In this document: positions 50,095-60,260 of the stretch, in pieces
Position numbering within the stretch: position 1 is the first letter of the stretch
Layout: each line of letters begins with the position of its first letter
From: Candidatus Gastranaerophilales bacterium
GTDB lineage: Bacteria > Cyanobacteriota > Vampirovibrionia > Gastranaerophilales > Gastranaerophilaceae
DNA: 64,000 nt
Assembly (NCBI GenBank): GCA_944323155.1
Contig: CALURL010000003.1
Location: 62,001 to 126,000, forward strand
Reading direction: 5' to 3'
Made by a program: the position numbers and the translations under genes
Notes under the pieces: model-generated
What the model was told of the DNA's origin: nothing
What the model saw: the letters and a program-made list of their open reading frames with translations, nothing else
Database searches by the model: none

Positions 50095-50679
50095 ATGATT
50101 AAAAAAAGTTTATTGATACTATCAGGAATACTTGTAATACTGCTTGCTGGATTTGCAGTATTAAACAACTTTAGTGTAAAAGCGGAGGAAACACCAATGA
50201 CAGAGAAAAAAGTATTAGTTGCTTATTTCAGTGCAACAGGAACAACAGAAAAACTTGCCAGCAAACTTGCAAAAGTCACAAATGCAGATTTGTTTAAAAT
50301 TACACCTGAACAGCCTTATACGGCTGATGATTTAAACTGGATGAATAAACAAAGCAGAAGTTCTGTTGAAATGAACGACAAAAACTGCCGTCCTGCAATT
50401 TCTTCTAAAATAGAAGATATAAGTAAATATGATATTATCTTTGTGGGTTTCCCTGTGTGGTGGTACAGAGAACCTTCTATTATAGATACATTTATGGAAT
50501 CTTATGATTTCACGGGAAAAACTGTCATTCCGTTTGCGACATCAGGCGGAAGTCCCATCGGAGATTCGGGTAAAAACATGCAGCAGCTTGCACCAAAGGC
50601 AAAAGTATATGCCGGAAAATGCTTCTCAGTAACTATCTCTGAGGACGAACTTCTAAATTGGGCTAAGGAATGGCTGTAA
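50095..50679 (+). CDS. Exported flavodoxin-like protein
   Basis: 194 residues. An N-terminal signal or anchor (residues 1-28, KKSLLILSGILVILLAGFAVL) precedes a flavodoxin domain with the FMN phosphate loop FSATGTTEKLA (S/T-x-T-G-x-T), DIIFVGFPVWWYREPSIID and VIPFATSGGSPIGDSG. Flavodoxins are normally cytosolic, so an exported one suggests an extracytoplasmic electron carrier or quinone reductase. It is 24 bp ahead of an aldo/keto reductase gene, both likely co-transcribed. Confidence 0.82.
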   Translation: MIKKSLLILSGILVILLAGFAVLNNFSVKAEETPMTEKKVLVAYFSATGTTEKLASKLAKVTNADLFKITPEQPYTADDLNWMNKQSRSSVEMNDKNCRPAISSKIEDISKYDIIFVGFPVWWYREPSIIDTFMESYDFTGKTVIPFATSGGSPIGDSGKNMQQLAPKAKVYAGKCFSVTISEDELLNWAKEWL

Positions 50680-50703
50680 TAAGTTTTAAAAGGAGAATAA
50701 ATT

Positions 50704-51540
50704 ATGAAAACAATAGAATTAAACAACGGTGTAGAAATGCCTATCTTAGGCTATGGGGTTTTTCTTGTTGAACCTAAAGAATGCGAAAGATGCGTTACTG
50801 ACGCTATTGATGTCGGCTATAGAATGATTGATACGGCACAAGCCTATTACAATGAAGAAGGTGTTGGAGCAGCCATAAAAAAATCAGGAATTAAACGAGA
50901 AGAATTCTTTCTTGTAACAAAAGTCTGGATAACAAATTCCGGTGAAGAAAAAGCCGCAAAATCCATTGACGAATCTCTTAAAAAATTACAAACAGATTAT
51001 GTCGATTTGCTACTAATTCACCAGCCGTTCGGAGACTATTACGGAACATACAGAGCAATGGAAAAAGCATACAAAGACGGCAAAACAAGAGCAATCGGCG
51101 TCAGCAACTTTTTCCCTGACAGGTTTGTTGACTTGTGTAATTTTGTTGAAATCAAACCAATGGTTAACCAGATGGAAACACATGTATTCCAGCAGCAAAA
51201 ATTATTGCGTGAGTATATGGATAAATTCAATACACAATTGATGTCCTGGTCGCCTATGGCAAGAGGGGAAAATAATTTCTTTAACAACGAAGTTTTGAAA
51301 TCAATCGGTCAAAAATACAATAAAACAGTTGCACAGGTTGCACTGAGATTCTTAACTCAAGAAAATGTCATTGTAATTCCAAAATCTACGCACAAAGAAA
51401 GAATGAAAGAAAATTTTGAAATCTTTGACTTTGAACTCTCTAATGACGATATGAATACCTTGAGAGCTTTAGACAAAGGCGAAAGTATCTTTGTAAACCA
51501 CTATGATCCAGAGTTTGTGCAGAGCATTATAAACTACTAA
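50704..51540 (+). CDS. Aldo/keto reductase
   Basis: 278 residues, TIM barrel. Catalytic tetrad visible: Asp and Tyr in MIDTAQAYYNEEGVG, Lys in VTKVWI, His in LLIHQPFGDYYG; NADPH-binding IPKSTHKERMKENF at the end. Belongs to the AKR5-like group of small bacterial reductases (2,5-diketo-D-gluconate reductase type). The preceding flavodoxin may share a stress or reductive role. AAAAGGAGAATAAATT precedes ATG. Confidence 0.9.
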   Translation: MKTIELNNGVEMPILGYGVFLVEPKECERCVTDAIDVGYRMIDTAQAYYNEEGVGAAIKKSGIKREEFFLVTKVWITNSGEEKAAKSIDESLKKLQTDYVDLLLIHQPFGDYYGTYRAMEKAYKDGKTRAIGVSNFFPDRFVDLCNFVEIKPMVNQMETHVFQQQKLLREYMDKFNTQLMSWSPMARGENNFFNNEVLKSIGQKYNKTVAQVALRFLTQENVIVIPKSTHKERMKENFEIFDFELSNDDMNTLRALDKGESIFVNHYDPEFVQSIINY

Positions 51541-51571
51541 ATATTCAAAAAATATTTTGCTATAGAGTTTT

Positions 51572-51636
51572 GTCGGATTAGTAAATCCGACCTACGTTAG
51601 ACTAATATTTAGTGTTGTTGGGCAAGTATGCCAAAC
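51572..51636. repeat. Dispersed hairpin elements
   Basis: GTCGGATTagtaAATCCGAC (51572-51591) and an imperfect GTTGGGCA/TGCCAAAC hairpin (51617-51636) related to those in the 29.4-kb repeat island. No gene is supported in 51541-51724. Confidence 0.7.
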
Positions 51637-51689
51637 TGACAATTTATTGTATTAACATCAAATCAGACATTAAAATATCCCAAAACAAT

Positions 51690-51722
51690 AAAAAAGAGAT
51701 AGGTTATTTCTATCTCTTTTTT
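51690..51722 (-). terminator. Terminator of tRNA-Met
   Basis: AAAAAAGAGATAG/CTATCTCTTTTTT stem, directly after the tRNA on the minus strand. Confidence 0.9.
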
Positions 51723-51724
51723 AT

Positions 51725-51798
51725 TAGCAAGGGAGAGATTCGAACTCTCGACCTCACGGGTATGAGCCGTGCGCTCTCACCAACTGAGCTACCTTGCC
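51725..51798 (-). tRNA. tRNA-Met (CAU), elongator type
   Basis: 74 bases: acceptor GGCAAGG/CCTTGCT (one G-U pair), D-arm with AGCTCAGTTGGTGAGAGC, anticodon loop CTCATAC, T-arm GAGAG-TTCGAAT-CTCTC. The 1-72 pair (G-U) is formed, unlike the initiator mismatch, so elongator Met (or a lysidine-modified Ile-tRNA with CAU) is favoured. CCA is not encoded. Confidence 0.9.
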
Positions 51799-51981
51799 AT
51801 TTCTTTTTATTTGACAAGTCTTATTCTCACATAAAAATTTTTAAATTTCAAGACTTTATTTATTACATATTTTATTTATTATTTGTAAATTTATGTAACA
51901 AACACTCTTCAAAATCTAAAGTTTTTTAAATAACTCGCCGATTACTTCATTGTTATCACAGTTAATAAGGAGTGTGTAAAC

Positions 51982-52194
51982 ATGGATGAAAAAAAAGTTT
52001 TGGATATGGAAGACTTAATGATTGATTACGGTGAAATGACTAGTTTTGATTTCGATTCACTGGATTACAGACAGGTGCAAGAGTTACAAAAAGTTACAGA
52101 CAGCGAATACTCCAACAAACCTTATTCATTTAAATATGGAAAATTCGATTTAGTTGATTTATTCCACTCTTTTATTACCCAAAAAGATGCATAA
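51982..52194 (+). CDS. Small acidic protein, function unknown
   Basis: 70 residues, acidic (MDEKKVLDMEDLMIDYGEM), with an excellent AAGGAG before ATG. Followed after 49 bp by another small acidic gene with its own site. Not recognised. Confidence 0.55.
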   Translation: MDEKKVLDMEDLMIDYGEMTSFDFDSLDYRQVQELQKVTDSEYSNKPYSFKYGKFDLVDLFHSFITQKDA

Positions 52195-52243
52195 AGTCTT
52201 AAAACTTTAGAAGTGTAAGCTGTTGAAAAGAAGGATATGTGCG

Positions 52244-52492
52244 ATGGATAACGAAAAAGAACTTTTTGAAAATTTTTGTTTTCTACCAGGCTGGACTGAC
52301 GACGACTACGAGTTTGAACCACGCCGGCAAACAGTAGAAAAACAAGAAAATTTTACTCCTCAACGCAAAGATTTAGCAACCCTTTTAGCTGAGTTGGAAG
52401 AAATCAAAAATAATATTGAGGACATTAAAGCCAGAGAATGGCATCTTGCAAAGTTGATGAAACTTCACAACGAAGGAATCGCTTTTCAGTAA
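52244..52492 (+). CDS. Small protein with C-terminal coiled coil, function unknown
   Basis: 82 residues from ATG 52244 (AAGGATATGTGCG upstream; an in-frame TTG at 52223 is less likely). The first 30 residues are Phe/Asp-rich, the last 40 form a heptad pattern (LATLLAELEEIKNNIEDIKA). Ends shortly before a strong terminator, probably a two-gene transcript with the previous ORF. Confidence 0.55.
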   Translation: MDNEKELFENFCFLPGWTDDDYEFEPRRQTVEKQENFTPQRKDLATLLAELEEIKNNIEDIKAREWHLAKLMKLHNEGIAFQ

Positions 52493-52566
52493 ACCACTGT
52501 TAAGAGATTTACGGCTACCCGATTTGGAGATAGTACACAATACAACCAAATATTTACAATACATTG

Positions 52567-52590
52567 TCGCCGAACCCCGGCGATTTTTTT
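52567..52590 (+). terminator. Rho-independent terminator
   Basis: TCGCCG/CGGCGA with 5-base loop and T7. Confidence 0.9.
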
Positions 52591-53401
52591 TATTTTGGAA
52601 GATTTTTAAAATAATCCTTTTCATATAAAGCTTTGTATGTACATCCAGCACCATTCACATTGGCAGTTGAGTTCAATGAACAATACTCATCATTTTTACT
52701 ATAGTAAAAACCTTCCACACCGCCTGGTAATAATCTTCCGCTAGTATTCAAGCTAAATATGAATAAATCATGTCCAAGCCTGTTTGGTTTTTTATTAAAC
52801 CCGTTTACATCTATAGATATATATATTGGCTGAAAAGCATTCTCTATCAATAACAAACTTCCATCAGGCATTATTAATTGGCCGTCATCAAATAAATTCA
52901 TATATAACTCTCCGCCATTATATGTTTGATAAACTTTAGTGTTATCAATATTTGAATTATTTGGAATACAAGCAATATGCGGTACACCTTTAACATTACA
53001 ATCACGAATTACCTTTATATATTTTTTTAGCATCTCTGAAAACATTTGCGGTTCAAAATCTCCAGCCTTTGCTCTTTCTCCATTTTCGGCAGCATACATA
53101 TCTAAGGCTTGAGATACCAGAGAATAATTTCTCTTTAAGCTTGTTTCCAATTGTTTTGCCCTGTGATTTGCAATTAGTGTAGGCAAAGTTATGGCAGCAA
53201 CAACACCAATTATTCCTAAAGTGATTAAAACTTCAGCAAGTGTAAAGCCCTTTTGAGTAATAGGAAAAAATTTATTAGTTTTGCTATATAAAATATGACC
53301 GGAACAGAAAATTTCTAATTTAAAACAATTTTTAATAAATTGATGGAAAAGGCTTAAAAATTCGCCCCCCCCCCGCTTATACGGCTTAATGACTTTTTCA
53401 T
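52590..53401 (-). CDS. Prepilin whose frame is interrupted by a G10 tract (probably phase-variable, OFF)
   Basis: The body reads QKGFTLAEVLITLGIIGVVAA, a prepilin peptidase site and hydrophobic helix, then a long pilin-like domain with Cys in CNVKGVPHIACI and DEYCSLNSTAN/AGCTYKALYE and the FIFSLNTSGRLLP core, nearly the same fold as the prepilin at 22646. The only good start, ATG at 53401 with AGGAAAGGAT upstream, is out of frame because of ten G at 53374-53365: after fifteen codons it reaches TAA. With 11 (or 8) G the frame is continuous for about 270 residues with no other stop. The leader before the cleavage site would be 52 residues, much longer than the normal 6-30, which is a caution. 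A sequencing indel is an alternative explanation. Confidence 0.7.
53365..53374 (-). repeat. G10 homopolymer tract in the 5' coding part of the prepilin gene
   Basis: Ten C on the plus strand = ten G on the coding strand. It lies between the start codon and the prepilin signal sequence, and is the only place needed to shift frame. Confidence 0.9.
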
Positions 53402-53516
53402 ATTTTTATCCTTTCCTAATTAATCCATAGCAATATAAAATATTATACATTATCTTTATATTATTTGCAATCAAATAAAAAATTTTATATGATACAATTT
53501 TATCAGAGGAAATTTT

Positions 53517-54908
53517 ATGATTAATGATATGACAAAGGGGAGTCCCTTAAAGCTTATACTACTTTTTTCAGTTCCCCTGTTAATAGGAAATATTTTTCAG
53601 CAATTATATAACCTTGCAGACATCGTAATAGTTGGAAGAACTTTAGGAATAAATGCACTTGCAGCGGTTGGAGCGACATCACCTTTGTTTTTCTTAATTA
53701 TGTTTGTCGTTGTCGGGATGACAAACGGATTTGCCGTAATTACAGGACAAAGATTCGGAGCTAAAGATGTAGATGGTGTTAGGCGCTCTGTTGTTGTTTC
53801 TATTATTATTGGAACTCTTTTCACTATATTTTTCAGCATAATCTGCGCGTCGCTTATGAATCCGATTTTAGGATGGATGAATGTACCTGATGAAATTTAT
53901 CATGATGCTTTCTGGTATATTCAAATTGTAATCATCGGGCTTATTATAAGCTGTTTTTACAATCTGCTTGCAAGTATTGTAAGGGCATTGGGAGACAGCA
54001 AAACTCCTTTGTATTTTTTAATTTTTGCTTCTGTTTTAAATATTTTTCTTGCGCTTTTATTTATCCTGAAATTTCACTGGGGTGTACCGGGGTCTGCCAT
54101 AGCAGTTCTTGTGTCACAGGGAGTTTCAGCAATATTATGCGTATTTTATATCAAAAAACGTTTTCCTATTTTACATTTAAAAAAACAGGATTGGATATTT
54201 AAAAGGGAAGAAAGAAAAGAAGATTTAGCTTTTATCTGGGAACATTTGCGGGTAGGAATTCCCATGGCAGCTCAGTTTTCGATTTTAGGTATCGGAATTT
54301 TAATTATACAGAGTGTTTGTAACACTTTTGGGGCAAACGTAATAGCAGCTTTCACAGCAGCATTGAGAATAGAACAAATTGCAACCATGCCAATGATTTC
54401 ATTCGGTGTAGCACTTGCTGCTTACGTTGCACAAAACTACGGGGCTATGAATTTTTCACGGATAAGGCAAGGGGTTAAAAAAACTTCTGTTATTAATTTA
54501 GTCCTGAGTATTGTTATGGCTTTGATAATGCATTTTTGGGGAAGTGATATTGTAAGAATTTTCCTTGGGAATTCTAATCAGGAAATTATAAAAATTGCAA
54601 GAAGTTATCTTTTTATAAGTACAATGTTTTACTTCTTTTTGGGTCAAATATTCATCTTCCGAAATGCCTTGCAGGGAATGGGACAGACTGTAATTCCTCT
54701 TACAGCTTCAACAGCAGAATTGCTGGTACGTTCATTTGCAGCAGTTTATCTTGCGGTTAAATTCAGTTATTTTGGGATTTTTTATGCAGGGCCGATTGCC
54801 TGGGTAAGCGCATCTGTTATAGTTGCTGCAGGATATTTCATAAGAATAGGAAAAATTATCAGAAAAGCACACCAAAAATACAAATTTCAAAAAAATTGCC
54901 CTATGTAA
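53517..54908 (+). CDS. MATE family efflux transporter
   Basis: 463 residues, 12 transmembrane helices with the inverted-repeat character of the MatE family (LFSVPLLIGNIFQQLYNLADIVIVGR at the start and the second repeat from FSILGIGILIIQSV). Na+- or H+-driven export of cationic drugs, or a lineage-specific solute. AGAGGAAATTTT precedes ATG. Close to enolase by 76 bp, with its own SD. Confidence 0.9.
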   Translation: MINDMTKGSPLKLILLFSVPLLIGNIFQQLYNLADIVIVGRTLGINALAAVGATSPLFFLIMFVVVGMTNGFAVITGQRFGAKDVDGVRRSVVVSIIIGTLFTIFFSIICASLMNPILGWMNVPDEIYHDAFWYIQIVIIGLIISCFYNLLASIVRALGDSKTPLYFLIFASVLNIFLALLFILKFHWGVPGSAIAVLVSQGVSAILCVFYIKKRFPILHLKKQDWIFKREERKEDLAFIWEHLRVGIPMAAQFSILGIGILIIQSVCNTFGANVIAAFTAALRIEQIATMPMISFGVALAAYVAQNYGAMNFSRIRQGVKKTSVINLVLSIVMALIMHFWGSDIVRIFLGNSNQEIIKIARSYLFISTMFYFFLGQIFIFRNALQGMGQTVIPLTASTAELLVRSFAAVYLAVKFSYFGIFYAGPIAWVSASVIVAAGYFIRIGKIIRKAHQKYKFQKNCPM

Positions 54909-54951
54909 TTACTTGCAAGAAAAGTTTTTCTGTGGCAAAATCACAACATAA

Positions 54952-56280
<1,329 letters not shown>

Positions 56281-56305
56281 AATACTAAAGATATAATAAC
56301 AAAAT

Positions 56306-56340
56306 AAAAACCGCTTTTTCTAAAAGAAAAGCGGTTTTTT
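56306..56340 (+). terminator. Terminator after eno
   Basis: AAAAACCGCTTTT/AAAAGCGGTTTTT stem-loop; symmetrical, so it may also act on the converging EF-hand gene. Confidence 0.9.
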
Positions 56341-56396
56341 AATTCCCTTTTGCCCCGTGCATTAGCACCAGTTACTAAGAATTCAATGGGATTTAA

Positions 56397-56942
56397 TCAA
56401 TCATTGTTTTTATACTTGTAGCTTAAAAGACTGTAAGTATCAGATGAAGAAGATGATTCACTTCCGTAAAATACTGACATATCAGTTGCGCGGCGGTTAT
56501 TAAATTCGTCTTCTTTCTCCATACGTGCGGCATTCAAGTCGTATGCATTAATTTCAGCACTTGTAATTCTGCCGTCATGGTTTGTGTCCATTTCGTCAAA
56601 ATGTTCAAGAATTTTATTCATTGTGTCTTGAGAAAGTCCGCTTGCGCCGGTTGCGTACATCTGTGTTAATTCAGCTTTTGTTAATCCCTGTTTTGACATT
56701 ATATTCGTGAGATTATTCATCTCATCAGAAGTTATTTTCCCGTCACCATTCTTGTCTATATTAGTAAAATTAGTTTGTAAATATGAAGCAAATGATTGGT
56801 TTACATAAGTATTTGTATTAGTCGAAGATCTTGCCTCATTAATATTCTCCAATGTTAAACCATCAGGATACAAAGACGCAAGCTGGGAATATGTTCCTGT
56901 TAAGCCTGCATAAATTCCTGCAAGTATATTATTGTTTGCCAT
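56397..56942 (-). CDS. EF-hand calcium-binding protein
   Basis: 181 residues, N-terminal helical segment NILAGIYAGLTGTYSQL, then two canonical EF loops, DKNGDGKITSDE (about 82-93) and DTNHDGRITSAE (about 121-132), separated by 30 residues, and a Ser-rich tail. Calcium sensor or buffer; no signal peptide and the same EF-hand type is seen in the 1410-residue protein. Confidence 0.78.
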   Translation of the reverse strand: MANNNILAGIYAGLTGTYSQLASLYPDGLTLENINEARSSTNTNTYVNQSFASYLQTNFTNIDKNGDGKITSDEMNNLTNIMSKQGLTKAELTQMYATGASGLSQDTMNKILEHFDEMDTNHDGRITSAEINAYDLNAARMEKEDEFNNRRATDMSVFYGSESSSSSDTYSLLSYKYKNND

Positions 56943-57024
56943 AATAAGCCCTCTTAAGTTATACCTACTTCTATCCCCATGTTAATGATGTTTTTCAAAA
57001 AGTCAACCATACAAAAGTATGAAT

Positions 57025-58578
57025 TTAAATCTTTTTCACCTTTCTCATTAACAAAAGCAAAGGTATAACAGCAAAACACAATGCTCCAAAAATTCTGAAA
57101 GAATCAATAAATGCCCACAGAGTCGATTGTTTTACAAGCTGTCCGTATAAAGAATACTGAGCCATATATTGTGCAACCGTATGTTCTGTATATCCGGCAA
57201 GAGCCGCAGCAGTTGATTGAACACGTTCAATAAAGGCCGGATTTAATTCACTTGTCTTACCAACAAGCATATACTGGTGAACCTGTGCAAAACGCGTCAG
57301 CATTGTTGCTACAAGTGATGTTCCAACTGCACTTCCGATATTTTTTAACAGGTTTTGAATCCCGGTTGCATTGGTCATCTGTTCATTTCTCAAAGTATCA
57401 ACAGACAAATTCATAATAGGAACCATCGCAAGCCCCATTCCCATTCCCATAAAAAAGTTTGGAATTGCAATATTCATATTAGAAATCTGCAAGTTTAATG
57501 TCCCAAATACAAGAGTCGCACTACCTATCAACCCCAAACCGGCCATTACAATTAATCTGTTATCAATCTTATTGGAAAGTGTTGCTGTCATTAACATTGC
57601 AAGCATACTTCCAAAACCTCTCGGCATCATAGTTGCCCCGCTTAAAAATGCGGTATACCCCATCATACTCTGCAAAAATTGAGGAAGAATTACTAATGAT
57701 GCATACAAAACAGCTTGAATTACCACCTGAATTATTGTTCCGGCAGAAAAATTTCTGTCCTTAAATACGCTCAAATCTATAAGAGAATCTTTATTCGTAA
57801 GCTGTGAATGGAAAAATAACACGCACGCAACACAAGAAACTGCAAATGTCCAACAAATCCATGTTGCATTAAACCAATCAGCATTATTCCCCTTGTCCAG
57901 AACAGTCTGCAGTGTTACAAGCCATATTGTAAGATAAAAGAAACCTTTACCGTCAATCTTAACATTTTTCTGTCTTCTTGCATAAGGCGGATCCTCTATT
58001 AACCTTTTAGACAAAATAGCTGCGAGACACCCGAAAGGTACGTTAATATAAAAAATCCACGGCCACGTCCAGTTATCCGTAATCCATCCGCCAAGAACAG
58101 GCCCGATAATCGGCGCAAGAATTACACCCATACCGAATACAGACATCGCTGCAGGACGCTGCTCTTTTGTGAAACTTTCAATAATTATTGCCTGAGATAT
58201 AGGCAAAATTCCGCCTCCGCCAAAACCCTGCAATATTCTTGCAAATATCATAAATTCAATGTTTTTTGCCATGCCGCAGAGCATTGATGCAATAGTAAAC
58301 ATTAATATACTTATAATAAAAAAGTTCTTACGTCCGAAAACCTTACTGAAAAAATCAACAGCAGGAATTACAATACCTGCCGCAATCAAATAACTTGTCA
58401 AAATCCACATACTTTCATCACGTGTAGCTGAAAAGCTACCTGCCATATATGGTAATGCAACGTTACCGATTGTTCCGTCAAGTACATATATAAATACCGA
58501 CAACATTACAGGAATAATCATTATCCAGGGGTTAACGGTCGGTTTCCATTCATTTATTGTTTCGTTTGCTGATGGCAT
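57025..58578 (-). CDS. DHA2-family MFS drug transporter (EmrB-like), second copy
   Basis: 517 residues, 14 transmembrane helices. PWMIIIPVMLSVFIYVLDGTIGNVALPYMAGSFSATRDESMWILTSYL and the motif C-like GFGGGGILPISQAIIIESF identify the QacA/EmrB group. Partner of a HlyD-type adaptor, exporting hydrophobic toxicants through TolC. About 65 percent of visible segments resemble the gene upstream of it, so the two arose by duplication. Last gene of the marR-emrA-emrB-emrB operon. Confidence 0.9.
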   Translation of the reverse strand: MPSANETINEWKPTVNPWIMIIPVMLSVFIYVLDGTIGNVALPYMAGSFSATRDESMWILTSYLIAAGIVIPAVDFFSKVFGRKNFFIISILMFTIASMLCGMAKNIEFMIFARILQGFGGGGILPISQAIIIESFTKEQRPAAMSVFGMGVILAPIIGPVLGGWITDNWTWPWIFYINVPFGCLAAILSKRLIEDPPYARRQKNVKIDGKGFFYLTIWLVTLQTVLDKGNNADWFNATWICWTFAVSCVACVLFFHSQLTNKDSLIDLSVFKDRNFSAGTIIQVVIQAVLYASLVILPQFLQSMMGYTAFLSGATMMPRGFGSMLAMLMTATLSNKIDNRLIVMAGLGLIGSATLVFGTLNLQISNMNIAIPNFFMGMGMGLAMVPIMNLSVDTLRNEQMTNATGIQNLLKNIGSAVGTSLVATMLTRFAQVHQYMLVGKTSELNPAFIERVQSTAAALAGYTEHTVAQYMAQYSLYGQLVKQSTLWAFIDSFRIFGALCFAVIPLLLLMRKVKKI

Positions 58579-58646
58579 TGATATCCTTTTTTAAGTGAAA
58601 CGAATAGTAAAACGATAATTATACCACTTTACTATTCATTATTCTA

Positions 58647-60212
58647 TTAATTCACTTTTGCTTTTCTCTCACTCTTTAATATAAACATAAAAGGAATCAA
58701 AATGAAACATGCCAGAGCGAATACTTTAAATGTAGTCATATAGGCACATAATGTAGACTGCTGAACAAGTTGATTATAGAGCATTTTGCCTGCCATATAA
58801 GTCGCATTCATCATATCTCCGGCCTGATGAACAAATGATGAAGCATAAGAACTTAAGCGTTCAGCATAAACATTATTTGTATCATGCAAAGATTTTACAA
58901 GACCGTTCTGGTGAACCTGTGAAAATCTTGAAATCATCGTTGCAACAAGAGAAGTTCCGATGGCGCCGCCGATTGTTTTTAACAAATTTTGAAAACCGGA
59001 AGCATTTGTCATTTGTTCATTTCTCAGAGTAATACAAGATAAAGTTGTAATCGGCATCATTGTAAATACAAGCCCGACGCCGAATATCATGTTTGGAATA
59101 ACAATATTCATCATGCTGATTTCCAAATTCAATTCACTGAGTATCCAGCCGCCAAGCCCCATGCAAAATAGCCCGATAATTCCGTAAGTCTTATAACTGA
59201 GTCTACTGCCAAGCCCTCCGAAAATTGCAAGTGCCGTAAATGCCCCAACACCTCTCGGCATTATCGCAAGACCGCTGGTAAAAGCGTCATAACCAAGCAT
59301 ATTCTGTAATAACTGCGGTAAAATAGCCAACGATGCCAGCAATACTCCGTTTAACAAAATTAGCATAGATGTGCCGCAGAAAAAGTTTGCGTCCTTTAAT
59401 ACATCTAACTTTATTAAAGTATTTTTTCCTTTTACCTGAGTAATAAAAAATGCAATACAGCCTATAGCTGCAACAGCAGATAACCAGCATATCCACGGTG
59501 CATTAAACCAGTCTGCATCATTACCTTTATCAAATACAATCTGCAACGGAATAAGCCATATACAAAGCCATAAAAAGCCCCATTTATCAAGATGAACATT
59601 TTTCTGTTTAGAAGCATACGGAGGATCTTCCAAAAACTGCTTGGCAAGTGCTATACACAAAAAACCAAACGGCACGTTAATAAAGAAAATATAAGGCCAA
59701 GACCAGTTTTCTGTAATATAACCGCCCATAACAGGCCCTAAAATCGGGGCAACAACAACAACAAGACCAAAAACCGCCATTGCCTTGTTTCTTGCCTCAC
59801 CCTTAAAACTTTCCATAGTAATCGCCTGAGCCATAGGCATTAAGCATCCGCCGCCAAAACCTTGCATTGCACGTGATACTACAATCATTCCAATAGAATT
59901 TGAAATCCCACACAAAAATGATGCAAGAGTAAATATAAACACCCCAAACATAAAGAAATTTTTTCTTCCCATAAACTTACAGAAAAAGTCTACCATTGGA
60001 ATTACGATACTGCTCGCCATTAAATAACTTGTCAAAACCCATATAGATTCTTGGTTACTAACGGAGTATGAACCTGCAATATGCGGCAAAGCTACGTTTG
60101 CAACTGTTTCATCCAAAGCGTACATAAATGTCGCTAACATTACAGGCATAATTATTAACCAAGGATTATTTTTAGGCTGCCATTCTTGCACAACTTGTTG
60201 TTCTGTGGACAT
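58647..60212 (-). CDS. emrB: DHA2-family MFS drug transporter (EmrB-like)
   Basis: 521 residues, 14 helices: NPWLIIMPVMLATFMYALDETVANVALPHIAGSY, GFGGGCLMPMAQAITMESF, FFINVPFGFLCIALAKQFLEDPPY. With the adaptor EmrA and a TolC channel it exports bile salts, uncouplers or other hydrophobic drugs. ATG 60212 (GAGGGGAAGT upstream) rather than GTG four codons earlier. Two EmrB copies share one adaptor gene. Confidence 0.9.
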   Translation of the reverse strand: MSTEQQVVQEWQPKNNPWLIIMPVMLATFMYALDETVANVALPHIAGSYSVSNQESIWVLTSYLMASSIVIPMVDFFCKFMGRKNFFMFGVFIFTLASFLCGISNSIGMIVVSRAMQGFGGGCLMPMAQAITMESFKGEARNKAMAVFGLVVVVAPILGPVMGGYITENWSWPYIFFINVPFGFLCIALAKQFLEDPPYASKQKNVHLDKWGFLWLCIWLIPLQIVFDKGNDADWFNAPWICWLSAVAAIGCIAFFITQVKGKNTLIKLDVLKDANFFCGTSMLILLNGVLLASLAILPQLLQNMLGYDAFTSGLAIMPRGVGAFTALAIFGGLGSRLSYKTYGIIGLFCMGLGGWILSELNLEISMMNIVIPNMIFGVGLVFTMMPITTLSCITLRNEQMTNASGFQNLLKTIGGAIGTSLVATMISRFSQVHQNGLVKSLHDTNNVYAERLSSYASSFVHQAGDMMNATYMAGKMLYNQLVQQSTLCAYMTTFKVFALACFILIPFMFILKSERKAKVN

Positions 60213-60236
60213 ACTTCCCCTCACATATAAGAATTG

Positions 60237-60257
60237 AAGGAGCCTTAACGGCTCCTT
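60237..60257. other. Intra-operon hairpin between emrA and emrB
   Basis: AAGGAGCC/GGCTCCTT, 8-bp stem, 5-base loop, located just after the emrA stop. It lacks a U-run on the minus strand, so it is more likely an mRNA-processing or stability element than a terminator. Confidence 0.65.
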
Positions 60258-60260
60258 TTA

